In this document: piece by piece, positions 46,421 to 55,409 of the stretch
Layout: the number at the start of each line of letters is the position of its first letter
How positions within the stretch are numbered: position 1 is the stretch's first letter
Origin: Pseudomonas sp. B21-040
GTDB taxonomy: Bacteria > Pseudomonadota > Gammaproteobacteria > Pseudomonadales > Pseudomonadaceae
Assembly: GCF_024748695.1 (NCBI RefSeq)
Contig: NZ_CP087176.1
Span: 1,295,501-1,359,500, forward strand
DNA length: 64,000 nt
Direction of reading: 5' to 3'
Translations under genes and position numbers: made by a program
Notes under the pieces: generated by a model
Databases searched by the model: none
What the model saw: the letters and a program-made list of their open reading frames with translations, nothing else
Told to the model about the DNA's origin: nothing

Positions 46421-46999
46421 AGTGCTACCTGTTTGAGTTGAGATAAATTCCGGTGAATCGCGCTGCATCGAGTCGATTGACCACGCTCGTAGAAAGGCTA
46501 TTGCCAAAGAAGGCAACCTTTTTGACGGCATGCGAACAATACTTCCATGTTGCAGGCGGCCACGACACCAGAGAAAACAGCTGACGCAGCATCAGGTTCC
46601 TGTTTCAGCAAGCGCATTGGCGGTGCATATGAAATGAGCGTCAGGCGCTTGCTGTGGGCAACGACGATGGGAGATCGTGTTGCCGGGTGGCGGACTCGGC
46701 GGATAAAAAACCGTTACGCCACTAATTGCATTATAGCGGTCGATTCGAAGAACACTATCTCCGAGGCGTTAAAAGTAGTTCGTCATGTGTGATTGTTTTG
46801 TTACTCACAAGTTTCGGCGGCAACTATAACGTCGATGCAGCTGACTGTGCGACGTTGTCATTCTGACGTCACTAAAGTGAATAAGTTTAATTGTTACTTC
46901 GACCTTTTAGAGGGCGTGCAGTCAAGAACAAAAGCAGGCACTGGATGGTGTGAGTGGCGGCAAGCCCGGCGTAGCATGGATTGCGATTACCGGTCGATG
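46421..46999. other. Long AT-rich intergenic region before pcaR
   Basis: Almost 600 nt with lower GC than its surroundings and no convincing gene. The 81-residue frame at 46547 lacks an RBS and normal codon use. TGACGTCA at 46864-46871 is a small palindrome. A small RNA or a long pcaR leader could lie here. Confidence 0.45.
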
Positions 47000-47014
47000 G
47001 TTCGATAATCGCCC
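47000..47014 (+). promoter_or_regulatory. PcaR operator before pcaR
   Basis: GTTCGATAATCGCCC matches the PcaR box known from P. putida (GTTCGATAATCGCAC) at 14 of 15 positions. It lies 80 nt before the pcaR start, which fits autoregulation. Confidence 0.78.
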
Positions 47015-47094
47015 AATCTTGGTGTTGCCTGTCTTGTGTGTCAGGCCTGGAACCGCCTGTAATAGTCGCTGATCCGTGTAGGAAAGGACCTGAT

Positions 47095-47937
47095 ATGAAC
47101 GATCAAATGCGCAACTCCTTCGCTTCAGTGGCGCCACCCATCGTCGCCTCACCCGCCAAGCGAATCCAGGCCCTGACCGGTGATCCCGATTTCATGACGT
47201 CCCTGGCCCGTGGGCTGGCGGTGGTGCAGGCGTTTCAAGAGCGCAAGCGACACCTGACGATTGCCCAGATCAGCCACCGTACCGAAATTCCCCGCGCCGC
47301 CGTGCGACGCTGCCTGCATACGTTGATCAAACTCGGCTACGCCACCACTGACGGTCGCACCTATTCGTTGCTTCCCAAAGTGCTGACGCTGGGCCATGCC
47401 TATTTGTCTTCGACGCCGCTGGCGGTTTCTGCCCAGCCGTATCTGGACCGCATGAGTGAGCAACTGCATGAGGCGTGCAACATGGCCACGCTGGAAGGTG
47501 ACGATATTCTCTATATCGCACGCTCGGCCACCACTCAGCGCCTGATCTCGGTCGACCTTTCAGTGGGCGGTCGCTTGCCGGCCTATTGCACGTCAATGGG
47601 CCGCATTCTGCTCGCCGCACTGGATGACACTTCGCTGCGCGAGTACCTCGATCATGCCGAGCTGCAAGCCAAGACCAGCCGCACCTTGCACACGCCCGAG
47701 GCGTTGCTCGAATGCCTGCAAGAAGTGCGGCAACAGGGTTGGTGCATCGTCGATCAGGAACTGGAGCAGGGCCTGCGTTCGATTGCCGTACCGGTGTATG
47801 ACGCCTCCGGCCAGGTGGTGGCCGCCTTGAACGTCAGCACCCATGCTGGCCGTGTCAGTCGTAATGAGCTGGAACAACGCTTTCTGCCAGGGCTGCTCAG
47901 CGCCAGCCGCGACCTCAGCGCACAGCTTTTCGCTTAA
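47095..47937 (+). CDS. pcaR: IclR-type regulator of the pca regulon
   Basis: A 280-residue IclR-family protein. The winged helix-turn-helix is at about residues 35-95 (LTIAQISHRTEIPRAAVRRC) and the effector domain follows, with CTSMGRILLAAL typical of the family. PcaR activates pca genes in response to beta-ketoadipate and represses itself. AAAGGA stands 7 nt before the ATG at 47095. PcaR-like operators occur before this gene, pcaK, pcaI and the porin. Confidence 0.94.
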   Translation: MNDQMRNSFASVAPPIVASPAKRIQALTGDPDFMTSLARGLAVVQAFQERKRHLTIAQISHRTEIPRAAVRRCLHTLIKLGYATTDGRTYSLLPKVLTLGHAYLSSTPLAVSAQPYLDRMSEQLHEACNMATLEGDDILYIARSATTQRLISVDLSVGGRLPAYCTSMGRILLAALDDTSLREYLDHAELQAKTSRTLHTPEALLECLQEVRQQGWCIVDQELEQGLRSIAVPVYDASGQVVAALNVSTHAGRVSRNELEQRFLPGLLSASRDLSAQLFA

Positions 47938-47952
47938 GCGTCCGTTTAAGCT

Positions 47953-47985
47953 GTTCGATAAACGCACAGACTCGCGTTTATCGAA
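47953..47985 (+). promoter_or_regulatory. Double PcaR operator before pcaK
   Basis: TTCGATAAACGC 47954-47965 and its perfect inverted copy GCGTTTATCGAA 47974-47985 are separated by 8 nt. The left arm extends to GTTCGATAAACGCAC, 14 of 15 with the P. putida box. Confidence 0.8.
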
Positions 47986-48067
47986 TTGACGCTCTTTCCC
48001 CTTGATCATTACTGTCGCGGCAGCGCCAGCCCTTGGCTGGCACCTGTCCGACTGCGTTCTTGCGTGG

Positions 48068-48078
48068 AATAAAAATAA
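48068..48078 (+). promoter_or_regulatory. Crc/Hfq motif at the pcaK start
   Basis: AATAAAAATAA contains two AANAANAA matches and runs into the ATG at 48078. It takes the place of a normal RBS, so Hfq/Crc binding would block translation. Confidence 0.55.
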
Positions 48079-49424
48079 TGAACCAGCCCCAGTCTGCTGT
48101 AGGTAACTGCCTCGACGTGCAGTCCTTCATCAATGCTCAACCCATTTCGCGCTATCAGTGGCGAGTGGTGATCCTGTGTTTCTTGATTGTCTTCCTCGAT
48201 GGCCTCGACACCGCAGCCATGGGCTTTATTGCGCCTGCGTTGTCGCAGGATTGGGGGATCGACCGCGCCAGTCTCGGCCCGGTCATGAGTGCGGCGCTGA
48301 TCGGCATGGTCTTCGGCGCATTGGGTTCCGGCCCGTTGGCTGACCGTTTCGGGCGAAAAGTCGTACTGGTCGGCGCGGTGTTTCTGTTTGGTGCCTTCAG
48401 TCTGGCGTCGGCCTACAGCACCAACGTCGATCAATTGTTGGTGTTGCGCTTCCTCACTGGCCTGGGTCTTGGCGCGGGCATGCCCAACGCCACGACATTG
48501 CTGTCGGAATACACCCCGGAGCGCAAAAAGTCCTTGCTGGTGACCAGCATGTTCTGCGGCTTCAACCTCGGCATGGCCGGCGGCGGGTTTATTTCCGCCA
48601 AGCTGATTCCGGCGTTCGGCTGGCACAGCCTGCTGCTGATCGGTGGGGTTCTGCCGCTGATCCTCGCCGTCGTTCTGCTGTTATGGCTGCCGGAATCGGC
48701 GCGTTACCTGGTCGTGCGCAATCGCGGCACCGACAAAGTACGCAAGGCCCTGGCGCCGATCGACCCGAGCGTCGTCGCCCAAGCGTCGAGCTTCAGCGTG
48801 CCGGAACAGAAAACCGTCAAGGCCCGCAACGTGCTGGCGGTGATTTTCTCGGGCACCTACAGCGCCGGCACGTTATTGCTGTGGCTGACCTACTTCATGG
48901 GGCTGGTGATTGTGTACCTGCTAACCAGTTGGCTGCCGACGCTGATGCGCGACAGTGGCGCCAGCATGGAGCAGGCCGCGTTCATTGGCGCATTGTTCCA
49001 GTTTGGTGGCGTGCTGAGTGCAGTGGGCGTGGGCTGGGCGATGGACCGGTTCAATCCGCACAAGGTCATCGGCATTTTCTACTTGATGGCCGGGGTGTTT
49101 GCCTACGCAGTGGGGCAGAGCCTGGGCAACATCACCTTGTTGGCGACCTTGGTGCTGGTGGCGGGTATGTGCGTCAACGGTGCGCAATCGGCAATGCCGT
49201 CGCTGGCGGCGCGGTTCTATCCGACGCAAGGGCGGGCGACCGGCGTCTCGTGGATGCTGGGGATTGGCCGTTTCGGCGCGATTCTCGGCGCATGGATGGG
49301 CGCGACGCTGCTGGGCCTTGGCTGGAACTTCGAGCAAGTGCTGACCGCGCTGGTGATTCCGGCGGCGTTGGCGACCACGGCTGTGGTGATCAAAGGCATG
49401 GTCAGTCATGCGGATGCGACCTGA
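48078..49424 (+). CDS. pcaK: 4-hydroxybenzoate/protocatechuate MFS transporter
   Basis: A 448-residue MFS transporter of the aromatic acid:H+ symporter family, the PcaK group. FLDGLDTAAMGFIAPALSQ in the first helix holds the Asp residues essential in PcaK, and motif A is GPLADRFGRKVV. It brings 4-hydroxybenzoate or protocatechuate across the inner membrane and in P. putida is also needed for chemotaxis to these acids. Start chosen at ATG 48078, after an A-rich leader without a good SD. It lies 140 nt after pcaR. Confidence 0.92.
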   Translation: MNQPQSAVGNCLDVQSFINAQPISRYQWRVVILCFLIVFLDGLDTAAMGFIAPALSQDWGIDRASLGPVMSAALIGMVFGALGSGPLADRFGRKVVLVGAVFLFGAFSLASAYSTNVDQLLVLRFLTGLGLGAGMPNATTLLSEYTPERKKSLLVTSMFCGFNLGMAGGGFISAKLIPAFGWHSLLLIGGVLPLILAVVLLLWLPESARYLVVRNRGTDKVRKALAPIDPSVVAQASSFSVPEQKTVKARNVLAVIFSGTYSAGTLLLWLTYFMGLVIVYLLTSWLPTLMRDSGASMEQAAFIGALFQFGGVLSAVGVGWAMDRFNPHKVIGIFYLMAGVFAYAVGQSLGNITLLATLVLVAGMCVNGAQSAMPSLAARFYPTQGRATGVSWMLGIGRFGAILGAWMGATLLGLGWNFEQVLTALVIPAALATTAVVIKGMVSHADAT

Positions 49425-49440
49425 CACCAGGCTCCACATA

Positions 49441-49540
49441 ATCGTTCCCACGCTCCGCGTTGGAACGCCTCAAGGGACGCTCCGCGTCCAGTGACGCGGA
49501 GCGTCACGGGCTGCATTCCCACGCGGAGCGTGGGAACGAT
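49441..49540. repeat. 100-bp three-hairpin element (ATCGTTCCCACG ends), copy 1
   Basis: Inverted ends ATCGTTCCCACGC and GCGTGGGAACGAT enclose further palindromes (GGGACGCTCCGCGTCC and TGACGCGGAGCGTCA). It is closely similar to the element at 53878-53979. It lies between pcaK and pcaI. Confidence 0.9.
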
Positions 49541-49569
49541 CAGGCAGGTAGGTAGCCAGACAACAATCT

Positions 49570-49602
49570 GTTCGATAAACGAACACTCAGTCGATTATCG
49601 GA
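49570..49602 (+). promoter_or_regulatory. Double PcaR operator before pcaI
   Basis: TTCGATAAACGA 49571-49582 and TCGATTATCGGA 49591-49602 are inverted (10 of 12 positions) with the same 8-nt spacing as at pcaK. It starts 135 nt before pcaI. Confidence 0.75.
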
Positions 49603-49704
49603 TTGTTTGGCGTTTTGCACAGGCTTAACCTTCAGGCATTCCGGCGCTGCGCATCGCGCCTTTTTCTTCCACTGTCGGTTCATAACAAAACGGGAGCCTG
49701 CCCC

Positions 49705-50562
49705 ATGGCTGAAATTCTTTCGCTGCACGACGCGGTGAAGCAATTCGTAAACGACGGCGATACGGTCGCGCTCGAAGGCTTTACTCATCTGATTCCTACG
49801 GCGGCGGGTCATGAAATCATTCGTCAGGGCAAGAAAGACCTGACGCTGGTGCGCATGACTCCTGACCTGATCTACGACCAGTTGATCGGCGCCGGTTGTG
49901 CTCGCAAGTTGATTTTCTCCTGGGGTGGCAACCCGGGCGTGGGGTCGCTGCACCGTCTGCGCGACGCTGTCGAGAAACAGTGGCCGCATCCACTGGAGAT
50001 CGAAGAGCACAGCCACGCCGACCTGGCCAATGCCTACGTCGCTGGCGCCTCTGGCTTACCGTTCGCGGTGCTGCGGGCCTACGCCGGTTCCGACTTGCCG
50101 AAGGTCAATCCGCTGATCAAGAGCGTCACCTGCCCGTTTACCGGTGAAGTGCTGGCCGCCGTACCGTCGGTGCGTCCGGACATCACCGTGATTCACGCAC
50201 AGAAAGCCGACCGTAAAGGCAACGTGCTGCTGTGGGGCATTCTCGGTGTGCAGAAAGAAGCCGCACTGGCCGCCAAGCGCTGCATCGTCACCGTCGAGGA
50301 AATTGTCGACGACCTCAATGCCCCGATGAACTCCTGTGTGCTGCCGACCTGGGCGCTGAGCGCGGTCTGCCACGTACCGGGCGGCGCGCATCCTTCCTAC
50401 GCGCACGGTTACAACGAGCGTGACAACCGCTTCTACCAGGCCTGGGATCCGATTGCCCGCGACCGTGAAACTTTCACCGCATGGATCAACGAATACATCC
50501 ACGGTAGCGCTGACTTCAGCGAGTTCCAGGCCAAGCTGGCCGCTGCTTCGGAGGCCAAGTAA
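49705..50562 (+). CDS. pcaI: 3-oxoadipate CoA-transferase subunit A (glutaconate-CoA-transferase type)
   Basis: A 285-residue CoA-transferase alpha subunit. With PcaJ it moves CoA from succinyl-CoA to beta-ketoadipate. At 285 and 259 residues, the pair is longer than the classic PcaI/PcaJ of P. putida (about 230 and 213) and fits the glutaconate CoA-transferase-like CatI/CatJ type instead. GFTHLIPTAAGHEIIRQG is near the N-terminus. GGGAG lies 7 nt before the ATG at 49705. The stop overlaps the pcaJ start by 1 nt (TAATG). Confidence 0.9.
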   Translation: MAEILSLHDAVKQFVNDGDTVALEGFTHLIPTAAGHEIIRQGKKDLTLVRMTPDLIYDQLIGAGCARKLIFSWGGNPGVGSLHRLRDAVEKQWPHPLEIEEHSHADLANAYVAGASGLPFAVLRAYAGSDLPKVNPLIKSVTCPFTGEVLAAVPSVRPDITVIHAQKADRKGNVLLWGILGVQKEAALAAKRCIVTVEEIVDDLNAPMNSCVLPTWALSAVCHVPGGAHPSYAHGYNERDNRFYQAWDPIARDRETFTAWINEYIHGSADFSEFQAKLAAASEAK

Positions 50563-51341
50563 TGACTTACACCACCAATGAAATGATGACCGTCGCCGCC
50601 GCACGCCGTTTGAAGAACGGTTCGGTGTGCTTCGTCGGCATCGGCCTGCCATCGAAAGCAGCCAACCTGGCACGTCTGACCTCGTCGCCGGACGTTGTCC
50701 TGATCTACGAATCGGGCCCGATCGGTGCCAAGCCGAGCGTACTGCCGCTGTCGATTGGTGACGGCGAACTGGCCGAAACCGCCGACACCGTGGTGCCGAC
50801 CGGCGAGATTTTCCGTTACTGGCTGCAGGGTGGGCGCATCGACGTCGGCTTCCTCGGCGCCGCGCAAGTCGACCGCTTCGGCAACATCAACACCACCGTG
50901 GTCGGCGATTACCATTCGCCGAAAGTCCGTCTGCCGGGTGCCGGTGGCGCGCCGGAAATTGCCGGCTCGGCCAAGAGCGTGCTGATCATCCTCAAGCAGT
51001 CGGCGCGTTCCTTCGTCGATAAACTCGACTTCATCACCTCGGTCGGCCATGGCGAGGGCGGTGATTCGCGCAAACGTCTCGGTCTGCCGGGCGCCGGGCC
51101 GGTCGGCATTATTACCGACCTGTGCATCATGGAACCGGAAGTCGGTACCCATGAATTCGTGGTCACCGCACTGCACCCGGGCGTGACCCGCGAGCAAGTG
51201 GTCGCCGCCACCGGTTGGGCGATTCGCTTTGCCGACACTGTTGAGCAAACCGCCGAGCCGACTGAAGTCGAGCTGACCGCGCTGCGTGATCTGGAAGCTC
51301 GTACCGCTGCCGCCCACGGCCAAGCCCCCGGAGAAGCCTGA
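50562..51341 (+). CDS. pcaJ: 3-oxoadipate CoA-transferase subunit B (glutaconate-CoA-transferase type)
   Basis: A 259-residue CoA-transferase beta subunit. Glu50 in LIYESGPIG is the expected catalytic glutamate that forms the CoA thioester. It overlaps pcaI by 1 nt at its start and pcaF by 1 nt at its end (TGATG), so the three are coupled. The next step is thiolysis by PcaF. Confidence 0.9.
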   Translation: MTYTTNEMMTVAAARRLKNGSVCFVGIGLPSKAANLARLTSSPDVVLIYESGPIGAKPSVLPLSIGDGELAETADTVVPTGEIFRYWLQGGRIDVGFLGAAQVDRFGNINTTVVGDYHSPKVRLPGAGGAPEIAGSAKSVLIILKQSARSFVDKLDFITSVGHGEGGDSRKRLGLPGAGPVGIITDLCIMEPEVGTHEFVVTALHPGVTREQVVAATGWAIRFADTVEQTAEPTEVELTALRDLEARTAAAHGQAPGEA

Positions 51342-52543
51342 TGCGTGACGTTTATATCTGCGACGCCATTCGCACCCCCATTGGCCGTTTTGGCGGCGGG
51401 CTGTCGACCGTTCGTGCCGATGACCTGGCCGCCGTGCCGATCAAGGCCCTGATGGAGCGCAATCCGTCGGTGGACTGGAACGCAGTGGACGAGGTGTTCC
51501 TCGGCTGCGCCAACCAGGCCGGCGAAGACAACCGTAACGTCGCACGCATGGCGTTGTTGCTGGCGGGCCTGCCGGAAACCATTCCGGGCGTGACCCTCAA
51601 TCGCCTCTGCGCCTCGGGCATGGATGCCATCGGCACCGCGTTCCGCGCCATCGCCAGTGGCGAAATGGAGCTGGCGATTGCCGGCGGTGTCGAGTCGATG
51701 TCCCGCGCGCCGTTCGTAATGGGCAAGGCTGACGCAGCGTTCTCGCGCAACATGAAGCTGGAAGACACCACCATCGGCTGGCGTTTCATCAACCCGTTGA
51801 TGAAAGCGCAATACGGTGTGGATGCGATGTCGCAGACCGCTGACAACGTGGCGGACGATTACGAAGTGTCCCGTGAGGATCAGGACGCTTTCGCACTGCG
51901 CAGCCAACAACGCGCCACTGCCGCGCAAGCCGCAGGATTTTTCGCCGAAGAAATCGTCGAAGTGCGCATTGCCCACAAGAAGGGTGAAACCGTGGTGACG
52001 CAGGACGAACACCCTCGCGCTGATACCACCCTGGAAACCCTGGCCAAACTCAAGCCGGTCAACGGCCCTGACAAAACCGTCACGGCTGGCAATGCGTCCG
52101 GTGTGAATGACGGCGCGGCGGCGTTGATTCTCGCCTCCGGTGAGGCGGTGAAGAAACATGGCCTGACCGCCCGCGCCAAAGTGCTGGGCATGTCCAGCGC
52201 CGGCGTTGCCCCTCGGGTAATGGGTATTGGCCCGGTGCCGGCGGTGCGCAAACTGACCGAGCGCCTCGGTCTGGCTGTCAGCGATTTCGACGTGATCGAA
52301 CTCAACGAGGCCTTTGCCAGCCAAGGCCTGGCGGTGCTGCGTGAATTGGGAATTGCCGACGATGCAGCCCAGGTTAACCCGAACGGCGGCGCCATTGCGC
52401 TCGGCCATCCGCTGGGCATGAGCGGTGCGCGTCTGGTGCTGACCGCGTTGCATCAGCTGGAAAAAACCGGTGGCAAGAAAGGTCTGGCGACCATGTGTGT
52501 TGGCGTCGGTCAGGGTCTGGCCCTGGCGATCGAACGCGTCTGA
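51341..52543 (+). CDS. pcaF: Beta-ketoadipyl-CoA thiolase
   Basis: A 400-residue thiolase that cleaves beta-ketoadipyl-CoA to succinyl-CoA and acetyl-CoA. The nucleophile is Cys90 in [12 protein letters not shown], and the C-terminal His and Cys are in [10 protein letters not shown] and [28 protein letters not shown] near the start is the PcaF-type sequence. It is coupled to pcaJ, and pcaH follows 37 nt later. Confidence 0.95.
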   Translation: MRDVYICDAIRTPIGRFGGGLSTVRADDLAAVPIKALMERNPSVDWNAVDEVFLGCANQAGEDNRNVARMALLLAGLPETIPGVTLNRLCASGMDAIGTAFRAIASGEMELAIAGGVESMSRAPFVMGKADAAFSRNMKLEDTTIGWRFINPLMKAQYGVDAMSQTADNVADDYEVSREDQDAFALRSQQRATAAQAAGFFAEEIVEVRIAHKKGETVVTQDEHPRADTTLETLAKLKPVNGPDKTVTAGNASGVNDGAAALILASGEAVKKHGLTARAKVLGMSSAGVAPRVMGIGPVPAVRKLTERLGLAVSDFDVIELNEAFASQGLAVLRELGIADDAAQVNPNGGAIALGHPLGMSGARLVLTALHQLEKTGGKKGLATMCVGVGQGLALAIERV

Positions 52544-52580
52544 CACGCTGCGTCGACTAATAAGAACAGAGGAAAGCGAA

Positions 52581-53285
52581 ATGACTGACAAGCCTGGTTA
52601 CCGTCGTCCGCAGGAGGGCACCCAGCCCGAGTACCTGCACCCGACGTATCAATCCACCAACCTGCGCTCACCGTCCAAACCGTTGGTGTTTTTGCCTCAT
52701 TCGTTGTCGGAAATCACCGGACCGACCATTGGCGCTGAACGCGTTAACGAGACGGACAACGACCTGACGGCCCAGCACAAAGGCGAGCCGTTGGGTGAGC
52801 GCATCATCATTCACGGCCGCGTGCTGGATGAAAACGGTCTGCCGGTGCCGGGCATTCTGGTGGAAATCTGGCAGGCCAACGCCGCCGGTCGCTACAACCA
52901 TGCTCGCGACCTGCACGACGCGCCGCTGGACCCGAACTTCACTGGCACCGGTCGCACCGTGACCGACGCCGATGGCTGGTATCAGTTCCAGACCATCAAG
53001 CCCGGCGCCTACCCGTGGGGTAACCACCACAACGCGTGGCGCCCGGCGCACATCCATTTCTCGCTGTTCGGGCCGAGCATCCTGACGCGCCTGGTGACGC
53101 AAATGTATTTCCCCGGCGACCCGCTGTTGGCGTATGACCCGATCTACAATTGCGTGCCCGACACCCGCGCCAAGGAGCGTTTGATCGCCACGTTCGATCT
53201 GGAAAAAACCGTCCCTTCCTACGCCCTCGGTTATCGCTGGGACATCGTCTTGCGCGGCCGCGATGCCACGCCGATGGAGAAATAA
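52581..53285 (+). CDS. pcaH: Protocatechuate 3,4-dioxygenase beta subunit
   Basis: A 234-residue intradiol dioxygenase subunit that carries the iron(III) site. The four ligands are Tyr105, Tyr144, His157 and His159 (in WRPAHIHFS), with the same spacing as Tyr408, Tyr447, His460 and His462 of the P. putida enzyme. With PcaG it opens protocatechuate to 3-carboxy-cis,cis-muconate. GAGGAAAG lies 4 nt before the ATG. pcaG starts 1 nt after the stop. Confidence 0.97.
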   Translation: MTDKPGYRRPQEGTQPEYLHPTYQSTNLRSPSKPLVFLPHSLSEITGPTIGAERVNETDNDLTAQHKGEPLGERIIIHGRVLDENGLPVPGILVEIWQANAAGRYNHARDLHDAPLDPNFTGTGRTVTDADGWYQFQTIKPGAYPWGNHHNAWRPAHIHFSLFGPSILTRLVTQMYFPGDPLLAYDPIYNCVPDTRAKERLIATFDLEKTVPSYALGYRWDIVLRGRDATPMEK

Positions 53286-53286
53286 G

Positions 53287-53853
53287 ATGACGCTGAACGC
53301 GACCACGTCCCACACCGTCGGGCCGTATTACCACATTGGCCTGACCTGGCTGAACCGCGAAGACCTGACCGTCGCAAAAACCCTGGGTGAGCGCGTGGCG
53401 ATCACCGGGCAAGTCGTCGATGGCAATGGCGACTTCGTCAATGATGCGATGCTGGAAGTCTGGCAGGCCAACGCGGCGGGCAAGTACGACCACCCGGAAG
53501 ATGATCAGGACAAGCCGCTGGACCCGAACTTTGAAGGCTTAGGCCGGGTGCCGGTAGATGCAGAAGGGCGCTTTCGTTTTACCACCATCAAGCCGGGCAC
53601 GGTTGAAGGCCTGAAAGGCTCGACCCAGGCACCGCACCTGGTGGTGCTGGTGTTTGCTCGCGGATTGGTGAAGCATTTGCTGACGCGGATTTACTTTGAT
53701 GGCGAGCCGGCGAACGTGTCGGACCCGTTGCTGGAGTGCGTGCCGGCCGAGCGCCGCAGTACCTTGCTGGCGAAGCAGGATGCGTCCGGTGTTTACCGGT
53801 GGAATGTGATCCTGCAAGGCACTGATGCCGAGACGGTGTTCTTCGATTATTGA
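53287..53853 (+). CDS. pcaG: Protocatechuate 3,4-dioxygenase alpha subunit
   Basis: A 188-residue alpha subunit: TSHTVGPYYHIGLTWL at the N-terminus and the shared intradiol segment EVWQANAAGKYDHPEDDQ. It has the beta-subunit fold but lacks the iron His pair and helps form the active site. The ATG at 53287 lies directly after the pcaH stop. It ends the pcaIJFHG group; a 102-bp repeat follows 25 nt later. Confidence 0.96.
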   Translation: MTLNATTSHTVGPYYHIGLTWLNREDLTVAKTLGERVAITGQVVDGNGDFVNDAMLEVWQANAAGKYDHPEDDQDKPLDPNFEGLGRVPVDAEGRFRFTTIKPGTVEGLKGSTQAPHLVVLVFARGLVKHLLTRIYFDGEPANVSDPLLECVPAERRSTLLAKQDASGVYRWNVILQGTDAETVFFDY

Positions 53854-53877
53854 TCGAACACCACAGAACCTGTGCTG

Positions 53878-53979
53878 ATCGTTCCCACGCTCTGCGTGGG
53901 AATGCCGCCAGGGACGCTCCGCGTCCACTGTGACGCGGAGCGTCACGGGATGCATTTCCACGCAGAGCGTGGGAACGAT
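53878..53979. repeat. 102-bp three-hairpin element (ATCGTTCCCACG ends), copy 2
   Basis: Same structure as the element at 49441: outer ends ATCGTTCCCACGC and GCGTGGGAACGAT, inner GGGACGCTCCGCGTCC and TGACGCGGAGCGTCA. It lies between pcaG and pcaT. Confidence 0.9.
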
Positions 53980-54052
53980 CGATGTGAGGACTGAATCTGC
54001 GGAACGGGACTGTTGCGAAGTGTGTCTAGACTCTCACTGTCCCCATTGAGTG

Positions 54053-54060
54053 AAAAACAA
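54053..54060 (+). promoter_or_regulatory. Crc/Hfq motif at the pcaT start
   Basis: AAAAACAA is an AANAANAA match whose last A is the first base of the ATG at 54060. Only GAG of a weak SD precedes it. Confidence 0.5.
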
Positions 54061-55364
54061 TGACAACGCCCACGGCTATTACAGATCACTACACCGGTGA
54101 AGAACGCAGCAAGCGGATCTTTGCCATTGTCGGTGCCTCGTCCGGCAACCTTGTGGAATGGTTCGACTTCTACGTCTATGCTTTTTGCGCGATTTTTTTT
54201 GCGCCGGCCTTTTTTCCGTCTGACAACCCCACGGTGCAGTTGGTCAACACCGCTGGCGTATTCGCCGCCGGGTTCCTGATGCGCCCCATTGGCGGCTGGG
54301 TTTTCGGCCGGTTGGCGGACAAGCACGGGCGCAAGAGCTCGATGATGATTTCGATTCTGATGATGTGCTTCGGTTCGTTGCTCATCGCTTGCCTGCCGAC
54401 CTACAAGGACATCGGCGTCTGGGCCCCGATCCTGCTGCTGTTCGCGCGTTTGATTCAAGGTTTGTCGGTGGGCGGCGAATACGGCACCACCGCCACGTAC
54501 ATGAGTGAAGTCGCCCTCAAGGGCCAGCGCGGGTTTTTCGCCTCGTTCCAATACGTGACGCTGATTGGTGGGCAGTTGCTGGCGGTGTCGCTGGTGGTGA
54601 TCCTGCAACAGTTCCTCACCGAGGATGACCTGCGTGCCTACGGCTGGCGGATTCCATTCGTGGTCGGTGCGTGCGCGGCGCTGATTTCGCTGTACCTGCG
54701 TCGTTCGCTGAAAGAAACCTCCAGCAAGGAAATGCGCGAAAACAAGGACGCCGGCAGCATCAGCGCGCTGTTCCGTGACCACAAAGCCGCGTTCATTACC
54801 GTGCTCGGTTACACCGCCGGTGGTTCGCTGATTTTCTACACGTTCACTACCTACATGCAGAAGTACCTGGTGAACACCGCCGGCATGCCGGCCAAGACCG
54901 CCAGTTACATCATGACCGGCGCACTGTTCCTCTATATGTGCATGCAGCCGTTCTTCGGCATGCTCGCCGACAAGATCGGCCGGCGTAACTCGATGCTCTG
55001 GTTCGGTGCCCTCGGGACCTTGTGCACCGTGCCGATTCTGTTGAGCCTGAAAAGTGTCAGCAGTCCGTTCATGGCTTTCGGGCTGATTACCCTGGCGCTG
55101 GCGATCGTGAGTTTCTACACCTCGATCAGCGGCCTGGTAAAAGCCGAGATGTTCCCGCCGGAAGTGCGCGCACTGGGCGTCGGCCTGGCGTACGCGGTGG
55201 CGAACGCGATCTTCGGTGGTTCGGCGGAATACGTGGCGCTGAGCCTCAAGGCTGTTGGCATGGAAAACTCCTTTTACTGGTACGTCACGGTGATGATGGC
55301 GGTGGCGTTCCTGTTCAGTCTGCGTCTGCCCCGGCAGGCGAAATATTTGCACCACGACCTTTGA
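54060..55364 (+). CDS. pcaT: MFS dicarboxylate transporter of the pca cluster
   Basis: A 434-residue MFS symporter of the KgtP/ShiA-like metabolite:H+ family, with [19 protein letters not shown] at the first helix and [13 protein letters not shown] as motif A. In P. putida the equivalent PcaT brings in beta-ketoadipate, and its place between pcaHG and pcaBDC supports the same here. Twelve helices are expected. pcaB follows after 45 nt. Confidence 0.88.
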   Translation: MTTPTAITDHYTGEERSKRIFAIVGASSGNLVEWFDFYVYAFCAIFFAPAFFPSDNPTVQLVNTAGVFAAGFLMRPIGGWVFGRLADKHGRKSSMMISILMMCFGSLLIACLPTYKDIGVWAPILLLFARLIQGLSVGGEYGTTATYMSEVALKGQRGFFASFQYVTLIGGQLLAVSLVVILQQFLTEDDLRAYGWRIPFVVGACAALISLYLRRSLKETSSKEMRENKDAGSISALFRDHKAAFITVLGYTAGGSLIFYTFTTYMQKYLVNTAGMPAKTASYIMTGALFLYMCMQPFFGMLADKIGRRNSMLWFGALGTLCTVPILLSLKSVSSPFMAFGLITLALAIVSFYTSISGLVKAEMFPPEVRALGVGLAYAVANAIFGGSAEYVALSLKAVGMENSFYWYVTVMMAVAFLFSLRLPRQAKYLHHDL

Positions 55365-55409
55365 TCTTTACGCGCGGGCCTGACCGGCCCGCGCCTCCAG
55401 GGACTGTTT

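Noticed and set aside
46547..46792. 81-residue frame in the gap before pcaR
   Set aside because: No ribosome binding site, unusual codon use for this genome and no recognisable pattern.
49441..53979. Repeated palindromes as a CRISPR array
   Set aside because: The units are far apart, differ in length and are self-complementary intergenic elements with no spacers of equal length and no cas genes.
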